In this document: positions 1-10,729 of the stretch, in pieces
Layout: the number at the start of each line of letters is the position of its first letter
Position numbering within the stretch: the first letter of the stretch is position 1
DNA from: Sphaeroforma sirkka
Taxonomy: Eukaryota > Opisthokonta > Ichthyosporea > Ichthyophonida
Direction of reading: 5' to 3'
NCBI GenBank assembly: GCA_001586965.3
Contig: LUCW03002293.1
Location: 5,001 to 40,000 of the forward strand
DNA: 35,000 nucleotides
Notes under the pieces: model-generated
The model's input: the letters and a program-made list of their open reading frames with translations, nothing else
Database searches by the model: none
What the model was told of the DNA's origin: nothing
Translations under genes and position numbers: made by a program

Positions 1-147
1 ATATAATGAATCAAGTTTTATTTAAGTCAGCATGTCACAATTATCCCATGCTGACTCTACGTTTAGTTATCATGTTTACTATACCGCTAATGAACAACAA
101 ATAATAAAGCTTAATCGTTTGTATAATCCTTTTGACAGGTTTCTATA
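1..147 (+). repeat. Probable 3' part of a copia LTR
   Basis: This AT-rich stretch lies directly upstream of a primer-binding-site candidate and a degenerate copia gag, which is where a 5' LTR should end. An AATAAA signal is at 103-108. The left end is outside the window, and no second copy was found downstream, so LTR status is inferred from position only. Confidence 0.3.
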
Positions 148-157
148 GGTTATGGGC
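148..157 (+). promoter_or_regulatory. Candidate half-tRNA primer binding site
   Basis: GGTTATGGGC is complementary to the anticodon loop of initiator tRNA-Met (GCCCATAACC). Copia-type elements such as Drosophila copia are known to prime reverse transcription from a 5' half of this tRNA. The site is 45 bp upstream of the gag start at 202, in the expected place. The match is only ten bases, so it is a candidate. Confidence 0.4.
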
Positions 158-201
158 AATTTTTCCACAAGTCACCATCTAGTCATAAATATTGATTCAA
201 C

Positions 202-1260
202 ATGCTATCCATATCACGCTCTTCCAAATTCGCGGTCGAAGCCAAGACCTTCCTTGAACCCGACGGCTCCAATATAGACGAATGGGATGCCGACCTCGGT
301 ATGGCCGTTGCCTCGCAGTATGACTGACATGGACCTTATCCAGGACTTGTTATTCTACCAAGTGCAGCCCCATCCTCGACCTGATCTAGACTAGACATCC
401 GCCGACATCATGGCGACGCCAACTCAACAACGCACAACTGAGCAGAACAAAATTACTTAGACTAAGAAATTTACTGATAGCTCTAAATCGATTTCTCTTA
501 CCAACTTACTATAACGCTACTTCTTGGCATCCTCTCCAATAAACTTAGCCTCAAGCTAGCACACACTGTCACCCGTTCACATTCTTGGACGCTATACAAT
601 CTCATCAATACAAAGTTCAAGCATCAAACTAAACTTATCTACGAGATTATCGACATTAATTACCTTCGAGCATTTACACGCGATCCAAATGAGTCTCTCA
701 CAGACTGATCTCACCGCTGTGAGGAACTCATTCAGACCGCAGAATCACAAGGTACTACCTATGGTCCAGTTGTGGCACAGACTTGCTCATCGATGGTCTT
801 TCAGCTGCCCAACAGGCCCAGGCCCGAGATGTGTATCTCACTCAAATACCATCACATCACGACACACCATGATTATCTCTAATATCTGTGCAAGTATTAA
901 GAAATGGACAAAGCCAAAGACATTTGCATCCCCTGCACCACAACAACATCTCGAAACCGTCGAACATTCCGCCCCTGCTACAGACGATACAATAGTTGAC
1001 AACGTTCGTATGATTGCAGAAGTTCGTACTACAACCCGCGGACGACCACGGACTTTGACCCGTTTTATTAAATGCTATGTTTGTTGGAAAGTTGATCACA
1101 CCCCCTTTGATGCGGCAAGTGAGGCAACAAGACTTACACGGGCCGTGACTATCTCTAAACAGTGCTCATTTGTACTAACTGTAACCATAAAGGTCACAAT
1201 GACATAGTTTGTTCAAGGTGTGCAACTAAACAGAATTTTCTTATACAGTTCCATTTATTG
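202..1260 (+). pseudogene. Degenerate copia gag
   Basis: The ATG at 202 opens a reading with EPDGSNIDEW, the kind of N-terminal motif (DGSNY-EW) found in copia-type Gag nucleocapsid precursors. The frame stops after about 40 codons. Gag-like fragments continue in all three forward frames; the longest open piece is 689-1207. A CCHC zinc knuckle, CTNCNHKGHNDIVC (C-x2-C-x4-H-x4-C), is at 1171-1212 in frame 1. A second, broken knuckle (CYVCWKVDH) lies about 100 bp upstream in another frame. Gag would bind and package element RNA. With this many frameshifts and stops it cannot make an intact protein. Confidence 0.65.
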
Positions 1261-1317
1261 CACGCGTGACTACTCCTGTGGCCCGAGCCATCACTAACTT
1301 CCTTCCACACAGATGAC

Positions 1318-1975
1318 TCACTGTTAATGGACAACGGCGTCACTGTACACTACATGCCCCACTCAGCTAAACCAATACTTACTAACATTGAATACGGCAG
1401 CTTCCCACTTAAACTGGCCGACAATCGTGTCACGCACATTTCTACTGAGGCCAACTCTCATTACTTTGTTTGACCTACCTTGACCCTACAATCGCTCAAG
1501 GTATCGTCGCACAGAATAACCTTCAAGATGCTGGCTGCTACATCACGTTTCTCGGCGACCAAAACATGTGCCATCTACGACGCATGGATGCTACTCTCGT
1601 TCTCCCAAGGATTCAGGGCAGCTACTTTATACATTATCCGGCCCTACAAACCCTTTTGACAAACCCTCAGGTTAAACTATTGCAACCAACACAAACTTCG
1701 GCCACAACTCTATTTGAGAACTCTAATTGTCTATTTGAGAACTCTGATTGTGATCATACTTTTTGTTACTACACCTAGCACTTGTATCTTGACATACAAT
1801 AAATACTATAAAGCAAGTGGTCACAGAAACAAAAAGATGACCTCGTAAGGCCAAAACAGACAATATCATACTTACTCACCCACCACCATCACATGCGACA
1901 ACAGACGACTGGCTGTTACACACCTCTCTGTTCAAAGCCGCAATGTGTAGAAATATGGCCTCCGGTCAGTCTAAA
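1318..1975 (+). pseudogene. Copia protease and gag-pre-integrase remnant
   Basis: Frame 1 reads MDNGVTVHYM at 1327-1356, matching the copia aspartic protease active site (D-S/T-G-A/V-T/S-x-H); here the second residue is Asn instead of Ser/Thr. The same frame continues to LADNRVTHI before a TGA near 1471. The next open frame (1470-1778) resembles the region after the protease that ends in the gag-pre-integrase domain, with AGCYITFLGD and GSYFIHY. Further on, near 1910-1960, DDWLLHTSLFKAAMCRNM resembles the LWHRRLGH zinc-binding start of the integrase, without its histidine pair intact. Homology then stops abruptly and resumes near 4100. Confidence 0.6.
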
Positions 1976-3263
1976 ATATCAAGATCAAATGAGATAACAT
2001 ATTGGTTTTTAATTGTATTTAAATTATTTGATACAAATTCTTTTTCCAATTTTTCCAAAGTGTTCTAAAGTCACTTTGATGGCTCCAATAGCCTGAGTAT
2101 TTGGGATGACTCATTTACTTGGATCTATTTGAGACGATAGTAGATGTAGGATATTATAAACTATATTTTATAATCTCTGAACTACTACTTACAGGTTTTG
2201 GTCTTCCCTCCAATCTCCAAAATCCAATAAGTCTTTTTCTTTTTTTAACTTTTCTTCAGATAGAACTTCCTTTATATTAGCCAATGTATTAACTTGACTT
2301 ACGTTCTTATGTAGTCATAGCAGGTCCCGGAGTATCAAATCATATATAATACGTAAGTATATAAAAATAGGATATTAATATCCACAGCGTCGCATTTAAG
2401 GTAGAGGTTTTACTATGTGGTATTTAAATACCTGTGAACAATCTTATGTATCTTAAGATACTAAAAGATGGTAAACAATGGCTTTATTCTATGACACTCT
2501 ATACTGAGATGACTCATAGGATACAGTCTGAAAGCTGGAAACAAAGTATTTATTTTAAAATAATAAACCTAGGTTTTAAAACCTAAAATCCTATTGGCTT
2601 GGTTTCCTAAATAACCAATCAATGATAACTCAGCACCAGCCTCGGGTCGCCCTTAGGGAATGCCACGCCAATCTGGGACGGAAAATATATATTTTCTTTT
2701 TCTTTTTTTTCTTAAGTGGCAGATTAAGCCGGAACCCTGGGCAATGTGTACTTTCTTTAAAAGAATAAAATCCGTTTCATTTGAAGCGACTGGCAAAGCG
2801 CAATAGTGCATAGCCAACACAACTGTCAAACGGGGTGACCGTTATTAATGTCTAGGCGAAACCCTAAATAAATGAAACCAATGACGGTCCGAGAAGCGAA
2901 GGCATAATAGACAGGGTGCCTACCCGTCTAGCCTCACTTTTTTTACTAGTAGCTTTAAAGCTATTAAGACCTGAGTTGTAAGCTACCTTACTTATTTTGT
3001 TTACAAGCGCACTTTGATATATATTAAAATACATAGCACACTTATTACTTGACATCGACAATTGTAGTAAAGTACTACATCGGTTTACATAATTTTAAGT
3101 TATAATACGGTGACTGGCTATACGTGTGCATACACGTAAGATTCAATTGAATCGATTAAAAAAATACTTAAGTGTGAGATCAGAAAAATTTATTCTACTT
3201 ACGTAGACAGCTTTTACAAGCATACAGAAGCTTAAGCTTATTGAAAGATTTAAATCCTGATAA

Positions 3264-3542
3264 ATGCCTCCTAAAAAAGGTAAAGGCAAGAAAAAGGTTC
3301 CAAGAGAACCAACGGTCCACTGGGTAGATCCAGTAACTCGACCTAGACAGACTGTTGCAGAACAGAATATCGAATCATACCAGAAGAGACTGGATATGGT
3401 TCGAGGTCGAGAGCAACTCTTAAGAGATGCAGAAGGGACTTTGGTGAATGCCCTGGCAACAGTCAAGGCTGCCAGAGAACTGGAACTGATGCACTCTCCG
3501 GCATCATCACACCATGTGTCGGAAAATGAGCCAATGGACTAA
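3264..3542 (+). CDS. Small basic coiled-coil-like protein, unrecognised
   Basis: This is an open frame of 92 codons, with a Lys-rich head (MPPKKGKGKKK), a proline-rich stretch and then a long polar, helix-prone segment (about residues 31-75, QNIESYQKRLDMV onward) ending in an acidic tail. There is no signal peptide or membrane segment. I do not recognise the family. In favour of a real gene are the even amino-acid composition in an AT-rich setting and an AATAAA signal 80 bp past the stop (3622-3627). Against it are short length, a weak start context (T at -3) and a location inside transposon debris. It could be a small host gene, an exon, or ORF1 of an unidentified element. Confidence 0.45.
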   Translation: MPPKKGKGKKKVPREPTVHWVDPVTRPRQTVAEQNIESYQKRLDMVRGREQLLRDAEGTLVNALATVKAARELELMHSPASSHHVSENEPMD

Positions 3543-3621
3543 GATGTCGCACCGTTCTTATGTCTATCTACAAATTAGGCATGTGGTCATGAACACTTAG
3601 TACTTCTAGTGAAAATTATTT

Positions 3622-3627
3622 AATAAA
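3622..3627 (+). terminator. Polyadenylation signal AATAAA
   Basis: A canonical hexamer lies 80 bp after the stop of the 92-codon ORF, a typical 3' UTR distance. AATAAA also arises by chance in AT-rich DNA. Confidence 0.3.
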
Positions 3628-4139
3628 GAACAGCTAGAGGTACGTCCTGTGTATTCGAGTATATTAAGGCTCTTACCAAGAGGCAGTCCCGATCATTCTT
3701 ACACAAGCTACCACTGCTAAATCCTTACTGACTTAAATTGTATCTTAGTTTATAAAACATAGTTATAGAACATAGAAATATCCATCGAAGTTTACAAATG
3801 CAAGCCCTGGACTATACAAAAAATATGTCTCCCCCGTTGGTACTGGCATCTCCCTGGATTGGGGCAATATGGGTTTCATCCCAGAACAAAACTATGCCAA
3901 CCCTAAATGAACCGACAACATCGATTGCTGTTCCTCTCCGCCCTGTGCCCCCTGGTGGGACACATTTCTCGCACACATTCAAAAGCCACCATATATTATT
4001 CAGAATACAATATCTACATTTCTTCGTCATGGCTCCACGGCGGTGGGTAAACCGACAAGGTTATACTCCCTTGTAGCTGTTTTTGTTCTTATCCACTTCC
4101 ATGTTTCCACCGGCGGATACTTTACCTCTGTCATAAATT

Positions 4140-5000
4140 TGTGAACGTCAACCCTGAGTTTCCCAAACACTGTAACATCTACATTGAAGGGAAACTCAGG
4201 GCCAAAATGGTCCCACAGAAGTCAACCAACCTTGTCTACGGTCCTCGAGAACGATTCCACATCAATATCTAGGGACTATTGCCACCTGATCGCGACGGAA
4301 ACGTCTACGTCCTTAGCATGTTCGACGCGGGTACACATTTTGGCATCCATATCATTTTACCTCACAGGACAGTATACACCATAACTTCTAGGATCTTCTC
4401 ACCTCTGTACTTCCTATCGTTGGGTTCCAAACACTTGTTGCTGACAATGATCTGGTCTTCTGCAACAAGTCTGGCAAAGCCCTCCTCAACAGTTATAATA
4501 TTTATAACCAAGCTCTACCCCCATATTCTCCGCAACAAAATGCCAAAGTGGAGCGCTCCCATGACAAATTAACGAATGTGGTTCGTGTTCTATCACTGGA
4601 AGCCGATATGTCCTTTCCTCTTTGGGGCTATGCTAAAATGTTTGCCAATTGTTTGGGGAACATGACGCAAGCTGAAAATGAGATACTTAAAACCTCATAT
4701 CGTACATTCCATCAGAAAGATCCTCAGTGCAATTCTCGTGCTCGATTCGGATGCGTAGTTGCTTTTCAGCTACGCGCCCGCTCCGCCAAAACACACCCAT
4801 AGTATCTTTCTCATATTGGGCATGGCGTTCTATTTGGCATATAACTCATCTCCACCACGAGTTGTTACACCATCCAAAATTTGGTGATCCAGAACATACA
4901 TGTTCTCCAATTCCTATCCGACGAAAACACACCGTTGTCCGCAGACGGCAAACTTGCATTTCGTTCGCTCACACCATATATGTACGATATACCAGCTAAT
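4140..5000 (+). pseudogene. Copia integrase remnant
   Basis: This is the catalytic core of a retroviral-type DDE integrase that would insert element cDNA. In order: KLRAKMVPQKS (end of the zinc-binding region), PPDRDGNVYVLSMFDAGTHF near 4279 (first strand with its Asp), ADNDLVFCNKSGKALLN near 4440-4490 (second Asp, as in SDNGTEF), and PPYSPQQNAKVERSHDKL at about 4516-4570 (catalytic Glu in the VER motif). A TAG replaces the Trp expected before GLLPPD. The core is spread over three frames and holds stops. The region after 4800 (GMAFYLAYNSSPP) matches the C-terminal extension of copia integrases (F-L-G-Y-x-S). Confidence 0.8.
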
Positions 5001-6430
5001 TGAAGTCAGCTCCTTTTTACTTCCCCAACCCGGTTACATTTTCTGGCCCTCCTCCTGTTCCGACGGGACAATTCAACCCGTCTCCCCCTCACCTCTTTAC
5101 TCATGGCCCTTACCCAATATCACAACCAGATACTGAGCTGGAGCCTTTCACTGGAAACCCTCCCTACCCAGGCCCAATTTCTGAACCAGCACCAGCACCG
5201 GCGTTCCACCCCCGCTACCTATCTGTCCTGACATGTCCTGACATGTCCCTCTGACCTGGGACACTACCAACCTGCCTTCTTTTCACCCTCAACATCGACT
5301 CCACTCTGTCTCTCTATCAAATAAGAACTTGCCACCCACCTCCATTGGCCTTCTTCAAATCAGTCACACTCTACTAACCCTAACCTGCCTTTTATAATAA
5401 CCCTGTATTGAATTGAACTGATGACTCTTCTCTCTCTTCCTTTGCCCTTCCTCTAACTCATCATTCTTCACTTTCTGCCTCTTCCTTTATATTTTCTCTC
5501 CTACTGCCATCGGCATCATCAACATTGGACTTTCATATGTTTATGTTCTATTCTTCTTTCATTCCTGCCTGCGCCCTCTCGCGTAGTGCCACTCTCGGTC
5601 CTCTAGTTTTGAGTCATCCCTAACCCTCCCTACCAGCTACACCGTTTTTACCTAATTGCCATTTCCGCCTGCTATGACCGTCCATCATCTGCTGCTGCCC
5701 TGCTAGGATCAGCTACCACCGCCTTTCTAACCCAACTCCAGCCCACTCGGCGTTCCTCCTGACGCTACCTCCTCCCAGTGTGTCTCTACCCTGAACTACG
5801 TCTGTCTCGCGACTATATATCTTGCTGTTGTGCATGTTCTGCCTAAGCGATCTCCTGACCCTCTCTTCTAACTATATCTGTTTCCTCGTAAGTGGCGCGT
5901 TATCGCCTTCGTCTGCCTGACGCCTCTTTCCTCCGGCTGCCGTCCCCTCACAACATCTTTCTCCTCTCCTCCTCATTGGACAGCACCCACCCATCCCCAT
6001 TCAACCTCCACAACGATTACACTGCCCTGTGCCTGCCGGGCCGCTCTCTACATCCACTACTACGCTCGTTGACGAACTTTCCCTTATGAGGACTCTCTTC
6101 TTCACACCACCTTCCGAAATTCTAGCGATCCCGACTCCATTGATGCCTCTGTGGCATACCTTACTGCTCAACCTGCCACCTACCCTACTACGTCCCCTCT
6201 CCAGATACCTTCTGTATGATCAAACTCTCCCTCTACTCGCCCAGAAATGTCTTTCTCCGTCACTGCTTCTTTTTTTGACATCTCAGTACTGGAATGACCT
6301 CGAAACCGAAATGAATTGCACCAGCCCGTAAATCACCTTCCTGGCCATCATGGTAACAAGCTATTGAAACTGAGAGACAAAACCATCTTCGCAATGAGCT
6401 AGCGGACGCCATCCCCCTTTCTTCCGTGTT
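5001..6430 (+). pseudogene. Copia integrase-RT linker, pyrimidine-rich
   Basis: Copia Pol has a long proline/serine-rich linker between integrase and reverse transcriptase. This segment fits by position and composition: the plus strand is strongly C/T-rich, and open fragments are full of Pro, Ser, Leu and Thr. No conserved motif is visible and no frame stays open. It ends where RT homology starts near 6430. Confidence 0.45.
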
Positions 6431-6910
6431 TTCGCTCAAACACAATGAACATGGTCGTCTTTCCCGCTACAAAGCGAGAATGGTTGCCAGAGGTGGTGAA
6501 CAGGAGTACGGTGACAGCTATATCGACAACTATGCTCCTGCTGCCTATGCCGCTGCTCTTCCGCCTATTCTTTGTCCTTACTGCCTTTGACGGCCTCCGC
6601 GTTCACCATTTCGATGCCACGTCCGCATTTCTATATGGCGTACTCGATGCACCTTTGTTCATGTCTCCGCCGAAAGGGTCCAATTCACTCGGACACTACC
6701 CAGCGAATACAGTTCAACGCCGTAGACGTGGCCTATACCGGTCTTAAACAAGCCGGAAGAATCTGGAACCACGAGCTTGCTGACAAACTTCGGTCCCTCG
6801 GTCTTACACAGTCCGCCTCGGACGAAATTTTTTGTGTGCATTTCTCTATGCGCTTCGCTTTAATGATCTATGTCGACGAAATATTACCCGGTCCGTTCCG
6901 TGGCTGACGC
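6430..6910 (+). pseudogene. Copia reverse transcriptase remnant
   Basis: Motifs of the copia RT follow in order: RYKARMVARGG (about 6465-6497; family KARLVARG), DNYAPAAYAA (family ETFAPV), then FDATSAFLYGVLDAPLFMSPPKG (first catalytic Asp; family LDVKTAFLNG), LKQAGRIWN (family LKQAPRAW) and IYVDEI at 6869-6880. The last is the YVDD catalytic box with the second Asp changed to Glu. Several frameshifts separate the pieces. The enzyme would copy element RNA into DNA but is dead here. Confidence 0.85.
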
Positions 6911-7620
6911 TCTCTGGCCTTTCGATCAATTACCTGAATATTGCATGCTCACTAACCTCGGCCTAGCCACGAATGTTTTTGGTTTTCGCGTTATCCGACA
7001 CTCGGATGATTCCATCTCATTCCTGCGGGACGCCTACATTCGTCGCATACTCGACAATTCTCAGGCCAACGACTTTCCCACGAAGCATACCCAAGGATGC
7101 TCCACCCACCTAGGAATCTTTACTGGCCCTCCGTTCCATGGCAAATATTGTAGTCTTCTCAGTGCCCTGAATTATGCTGTGAACATGATCCGCGTGGACA
7201 TTGCTTACCCTCTCAACCAGCTCGCTGCTTTTAATACTGCTCCTCTCAAAGATCACCATCACCCTTCTCCGCATCCTCCAGTGCCTGGCTGGCACTATTG
7301 AGTACGCTCTCACTTACAGACCAAAATATTCTTCTACTCCGACCGTTGACTCCGCTCTTCTTTCCTACAATGATTTTGCCCAGTCACGCGCAAGTCGTAT
7401 ACCGGCACCCTCATCTGTTTCCACCATACGCATGTATATCGGCGTTCCCAGAAGCAGAAAACCATTTTTATTAGCTCCGGGGAAGCCGAATAAGTTGCTG
7501 AATAGGAAACTACACGAACCATAGCTTGGCACCGTAACATCATGTCCCCATTTGGTCATACCCTGACTCTTCCGACCAAATAAACCCTTAAAAGCCATTC
7601 AGTCAACGACAAGATTACCC
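6911..7620 (+). pseudogene. Copia RNase H remnant
   Basis: The segment holds YCSLLSALNYA then IAYPLNQLAAF (family Y-x-x-x-V-G-S-L-x-Y, IAYAVN-LS-F), LLRILQCLAGTIEYALTY (family RILRYLKGT-YGL-Y), and RSQKQKTIFISSGEAE at 7443-7490 (family RSKKQ-TVALSSTEAEY). The last motif runs straight into TAA (7491), then VAE, then TAG (7503), each where an aromatic or other sense codon is expected. Pieces lie in different frames. This is the last recognisable domain of the element. Confidence 0.8.
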
Positions 7621-7633
7621 AGCTGATGTACTA

Positions 7634-7800
7634 GGCTATGGAACTACCGTTAGAGAAATTGCTATGGCTTGAGGAGAGATCGACGTTTGGCTATCGGGCT
7701 GTAGAGCTGCCGTTGGAGGAACTGTTGTGGATAGAAGAGATATCGACATTTGGCTAGCGGATTGTGGATATGCTGTTGGAGGAATCAATGTATCTTGACG
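7634..7800 (+). repeat. Imperfect ~63-bp tandem repeat
   Basis: Units begin GGCTAT/GGCTAG at 7634, 7689 and 7752. The first is 55 bp and the second 63 bp; the first appears to lack 8 bp. The third is partial. They follow the RNase H relic, and the plus frame reads LPLEELLW-like Leu/Glu blocks. Confidence 0.5.
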
Positions 7801-8572
7801 TGTATCGCAATTTGGACACAATATCACGCACTGCCATGGGAAGGCTTGGCAACAATATCAATACACGTAGCGCTTCGTAGATGGACTTCCTACTTAAGGG
7901 AGGGCTGCTGCTTATGATACTTTAAACAGGCTATCAGTTGATTGTAAGTCAGGTCACGCACGGCATGCAGAATCGACGACAGCGCCGTATGATTCGAGGT
8001 CAGAGCGGCCTTTGTTAGTGGTATTGGTGGCCAAGGTTGCGATGTTTACTCATAGGCGAATTGCGATATACACATGAATATTATGCATTAATGTATTATG
8101 TATTAATGTGTATATTTAAAAATAAGCAGTATAGATGGCTGAGGGTGCGAACAGATCGTATGTGGCCGGGAAGGTGGTGCAACAGCAGCTTTCGGTGAAA
8201 GTGAACATCGTACGAATGCGTTGAGCGAGGCTAGAAATAGTGGAACGTCGAGTGGGGCCACATGAACCGGAAGTATCAGTGAAGTAGTACTGAAGAGAAT
8301 TACTGCGCTAAATTTAGCGTTAAAGGAAGCAACAACGAGCAGCCGGCATATCATAGGAACATGTGCTCAAAAAGAACCAGCAAGCAAGACGAAAAAGAAA
8401 AAGATTCATTAAAACATGCAAGAGAGCGCTTACATACTAGAAGCTTACATGCTAGAATAACCCATATATGGAAGAAACTACGAACATAGCGGTACTCACT
8501 AGAGTTTAAGAGTTGGAGCCGGCCATAGCCGAGTTCGATAGACTAGTACTCATATGTTTTCGATATAGCTGG
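7801..8572. other. No identifiable gene
   Basis: Only short frames are present. A plus-strand reading at 8137-8212 (MAEGANRSYVAGKVV) stops after about 26 codons and resembles nothing I know. The segment lies between the end of the first copia relic and the first 180-bp LTR. Confidence 0.4.
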
Positions 8573-8752
8573 TGTGATAAAAGTCCCCTTAAACCACTAT
8601 CAGTGTGGAGTTAGAATTAGTTTACAATTAATTCACACGAGGTGAATTATTTGTAGACCACGTAGACAATCAAATATAAGAATAAATACACCGCACTGAG
8701 CCTCAGGGAGACTCAGTAGGTTTTAGTATCGTATTTTGATGTGTTTACTACA
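8573..8752 (+). repeat. 180-bp LTR, copy 1
   Basis: Starts TGTGATAAAAG and ends GTTTACTACA. It differs from copy 3 (15546-15725) at a single base near the 5' end. Inside are an AATAAA at 8681-8686, a perfect inverted repeat AATTCAC-ACGAG-GTGAATT and a CTGAGCCTCAG palindrome. Such a short LTR leaves little room for a promoter; CAAATATAAG just upstream of AATAAA is the only TATA-like string. Confidence 0.8.
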
Positions 8753-9298
8753 CGGGGAGTTATGTTGAAACACATGATAATATGATAATGAAAGAAGTCA
8801 CGGTGAAATCGGTGTGCGCCATCCAGAGAGGATATGTTGTCAAAGGGAAATCTGTCTCGACGGTGGAGGTGTGCGTCTCACAGCGGAGTTGGCGAGTGAG
8901 ATCAGTAGAAGAAAATTACGAAATGAGACGGAAGATCGAAGAGTGAATCAGTGATCAACGGATGAGGAAGCTCGGGGGTGGTTTGATGGAAATCTTCGCG
9001 ATGTATACATTGGATATAAAATCAAGTATATATTTGATATAGGCCCATAACTTATTGGATCATATAAAATGCAAGAAGTAAATTTTATTATTATAATGCA
9101 TAATATCTATATAATATAATATAATAATAATTGCCATGTGCTCTCAAAATATTCTGAAAATTATTGGCCAAAATATACACCGTAATATATTATGGGTCCC
9201 TAACAGAGTTTTAGTGGTTGGGTCTCGTAAAATTTGCCTCAAAAGGTTATTCAGCGATATCCTACCTAATAAGCATGAAGTACAATGATAAAGGATTA

Positions 9299-9357
<59 letters not shown>

Positions 9358-10044
9358 TGGAGGCTCTACAATACCTTTCGTACCAGAGATCGTGGTCAAA
9401 GTTAGGCAGGGCGGTGGCCAGCAATATGACGATATGTCGATATCGAGAGGTAGAAGTATAAGCCAAAGAGAGGTTTGAAGTTGCGGCACGCATCAACAGA
9501 GTGTACCTCCATAGTTCATGCTATATGTGTGTGGATAGCCATTGGCGTACGGATCGTCCTGAACACCAGAAGGAATGTCCAGCGGCGGCAGTAACGGGGA
9601 AATGAGTGGGGAAGTGCCAATCAAATACGGTAGCCAATACCGTGCGCGGATCGTGAATCACTTTGTGATGTTTTAGTAGTGATTATTCCTCCATGTTACA
9701 TATTGCGCGGTATTAGATACAGAAAGTGTAGATCCCTAGGGAGGAGTTAAAAATGTATGATATACCGTTAAATCTTTCACCCAAGTATGTAGCGATAACA
9801 AAGTTGGGTTTTCGGGTATGTGATACGAAAATAGTGTAGCTATGCTCCTAGGGGTTGTCTCGCAGCGCGGCAACCTGTTTGAACCCTAATAGGACATGCA
9901 TACACAGTCACCTGGTCACCTGTTTTCCGTTTGACGGTTAAGGTGTCTCCCTTCGCCAGCAGCACCGTTAATAAACAACACTTTAGAAACAATACATAAC
10001 ATGGAGATATTTCCCTCATAGGAGGAAGTCAGTAAGTGCGCAGA
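8753..10044 (+). other. Leader of the TR-GAG-like element, no clear gene
   Basis: The DNA between the left LTR and gag lacks a convincing ORF. GTTATG at 8759-8764, six bases past the LTR, could be a decayed half-initiator-tRNA primer site. A (TA)27 tract lies at 9301-9354 and AATAAA at about 9971. The leader is long for a copia element, and inserted DNA is likely. Confidence 0.35.
9301..9354. repeat. (TA)27 microsatellite
   Basis: Uninterrupted AT dinucleotide run of 54 bp. Open frames reading Ile-Tyr through it are artefacts. Confidence 0.95.
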
Positions 10045-10060
10045 ATATGATTTTTATAAG

Positions 10061-10126
<66 letters not shown>

Positions 10127-10143
10127 CTTATAAAAAATCATAT
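10045..10143. repeat. Inverted repeat with a (TA)n core
   Basis: The left arm ATATGATTTTTATAAGTCCAA (10045-10065) is mirrored by TTGGACTTAT-AAAAAATCATAT (10122-10143); the arms differ by one A/T indel. Between them is pure (TA)n. The whole 99 bp can fold into one long hairpin, 30 bp ahead of gag. Confidence 0.8.
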
Positions 10144-10173
10144 ACAGACCGCGAGTGAGAGATTGCCTACTCC

Positions 10174-10602
10174 ATGATTGTCCAGAGCGTTGAAGACAGT
10201 TGTCTTGGATACGTCCGTAACACTGATAACCCTGCAGTTGCCTTGGCCCAGATCGCTACCGCAATGAACCGCCAGACGGAGGCCAATCTGGACGCGTTGA
10301 CTCAGAAGTTAGATAGGATGAAGATGAACGATGGAGAAAATGTTGCTGAACTCGCCGACCGATATGAGATTCTATTTGGCCAGCTTGCAGGTCAGGGGGA
10401 CGAGTTGACTAACATTCGGAAACGTATATTCTTTACGAAGGGCCTTCCACGCCAGTTTGCGCCGCTGAAAATTGACTTGAATGCGAAGTTTGCAAACGGA
10501 AATCGATTCAGCTATGAGCAAGTGAAGGAAGCCGCCATTGTGTTTGAGACTGGACTCGGTCTCTACGATGATGACAACGACGAGGAAGATATCGGTCTTT
10601 AG
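10174..10602 (+). pseudogene. Gag of the TR-GAG-like element, N-terminal part
   Basis: A 142-codon frame with the layout of the copia-type gag domain: TEANLDALTQKLDRMKM, VAELADRYEILFGQLAG, LTNIRKRIFFTKGLPRQF, then FSYEQVKEAAIVFE. This corresponds to the W-L...LL-SLP region that builds the capsid. The true start may lie upstream of ATG 10174, because family members begin with a Y-x-x-W segment not seen here. The frame ends at a TAG created by the 128-bp tandem duplication that starts at 10474. Confidence 0.7.
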
Positions 10603-10729
10603 ACTTGAATGCGAAGTTTACAAACTGAAATCGATTCAGCTATGAGCAAGTGAAGGAAGCCGCCATTGTGTTTGAGACTGGACTCGGTCTCTACGATGAT
10701 GACAACGACGAGGAAGATATCGGTCTTTA
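10474..10729 (+). repeat. 128-bp tandem duplication inside gag
   Basis: Copies at 10474-10601 and 10602-10729 differ at two bases (G/A and G/T in the first 30 bp). Because 128 is not a multiple of three, the duplication shifts the frame and introduces a stop, splitting gag into two open frames. Confidence 0.9.

Larger units (their letters stand above)
1976..4100. other. Unrelated DNA interrupting the copia relic
   Basis: Copia homology stops at about 1970 and resumes at about 4140, so these roughly 2.1 kb probably arrived as a later insertion, or the locus was rearranged. The stretch is AT-rich and has no transposase or pol motif that I recognise. Its only coding candidate is the 92-codon ORF at 3264-3542. 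I found neither terminal repeats nor a target-site duplication by eye, so the edges are approximate. Confidence 0.45.

Noticed and set aside
5000..6430. The long pyrimidine-rich strand as a triplex-forming or regulatory region.
   Set aside because: It lies exactly where the Pro/Ser-rich linker of copia Pol is expected, and CCN/TCN codons account for the bias.
7491..7505. Stops (TAA, TAG) at places where Tyr or another sense codon is expected in copia RNase H, LINE ORF1, the LINE 192-bp units and the gag-like gene suggested a variant genetic code (TAA/TAG read as sense).
   Set aside because: The elements also carry frameshifts and TGA stops, TAT/TAC to TAA/TAG is a single-base change, and chorismate mutase uses ordinary Tyr codons with no internal TAA/TAG. 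Decay explains it.
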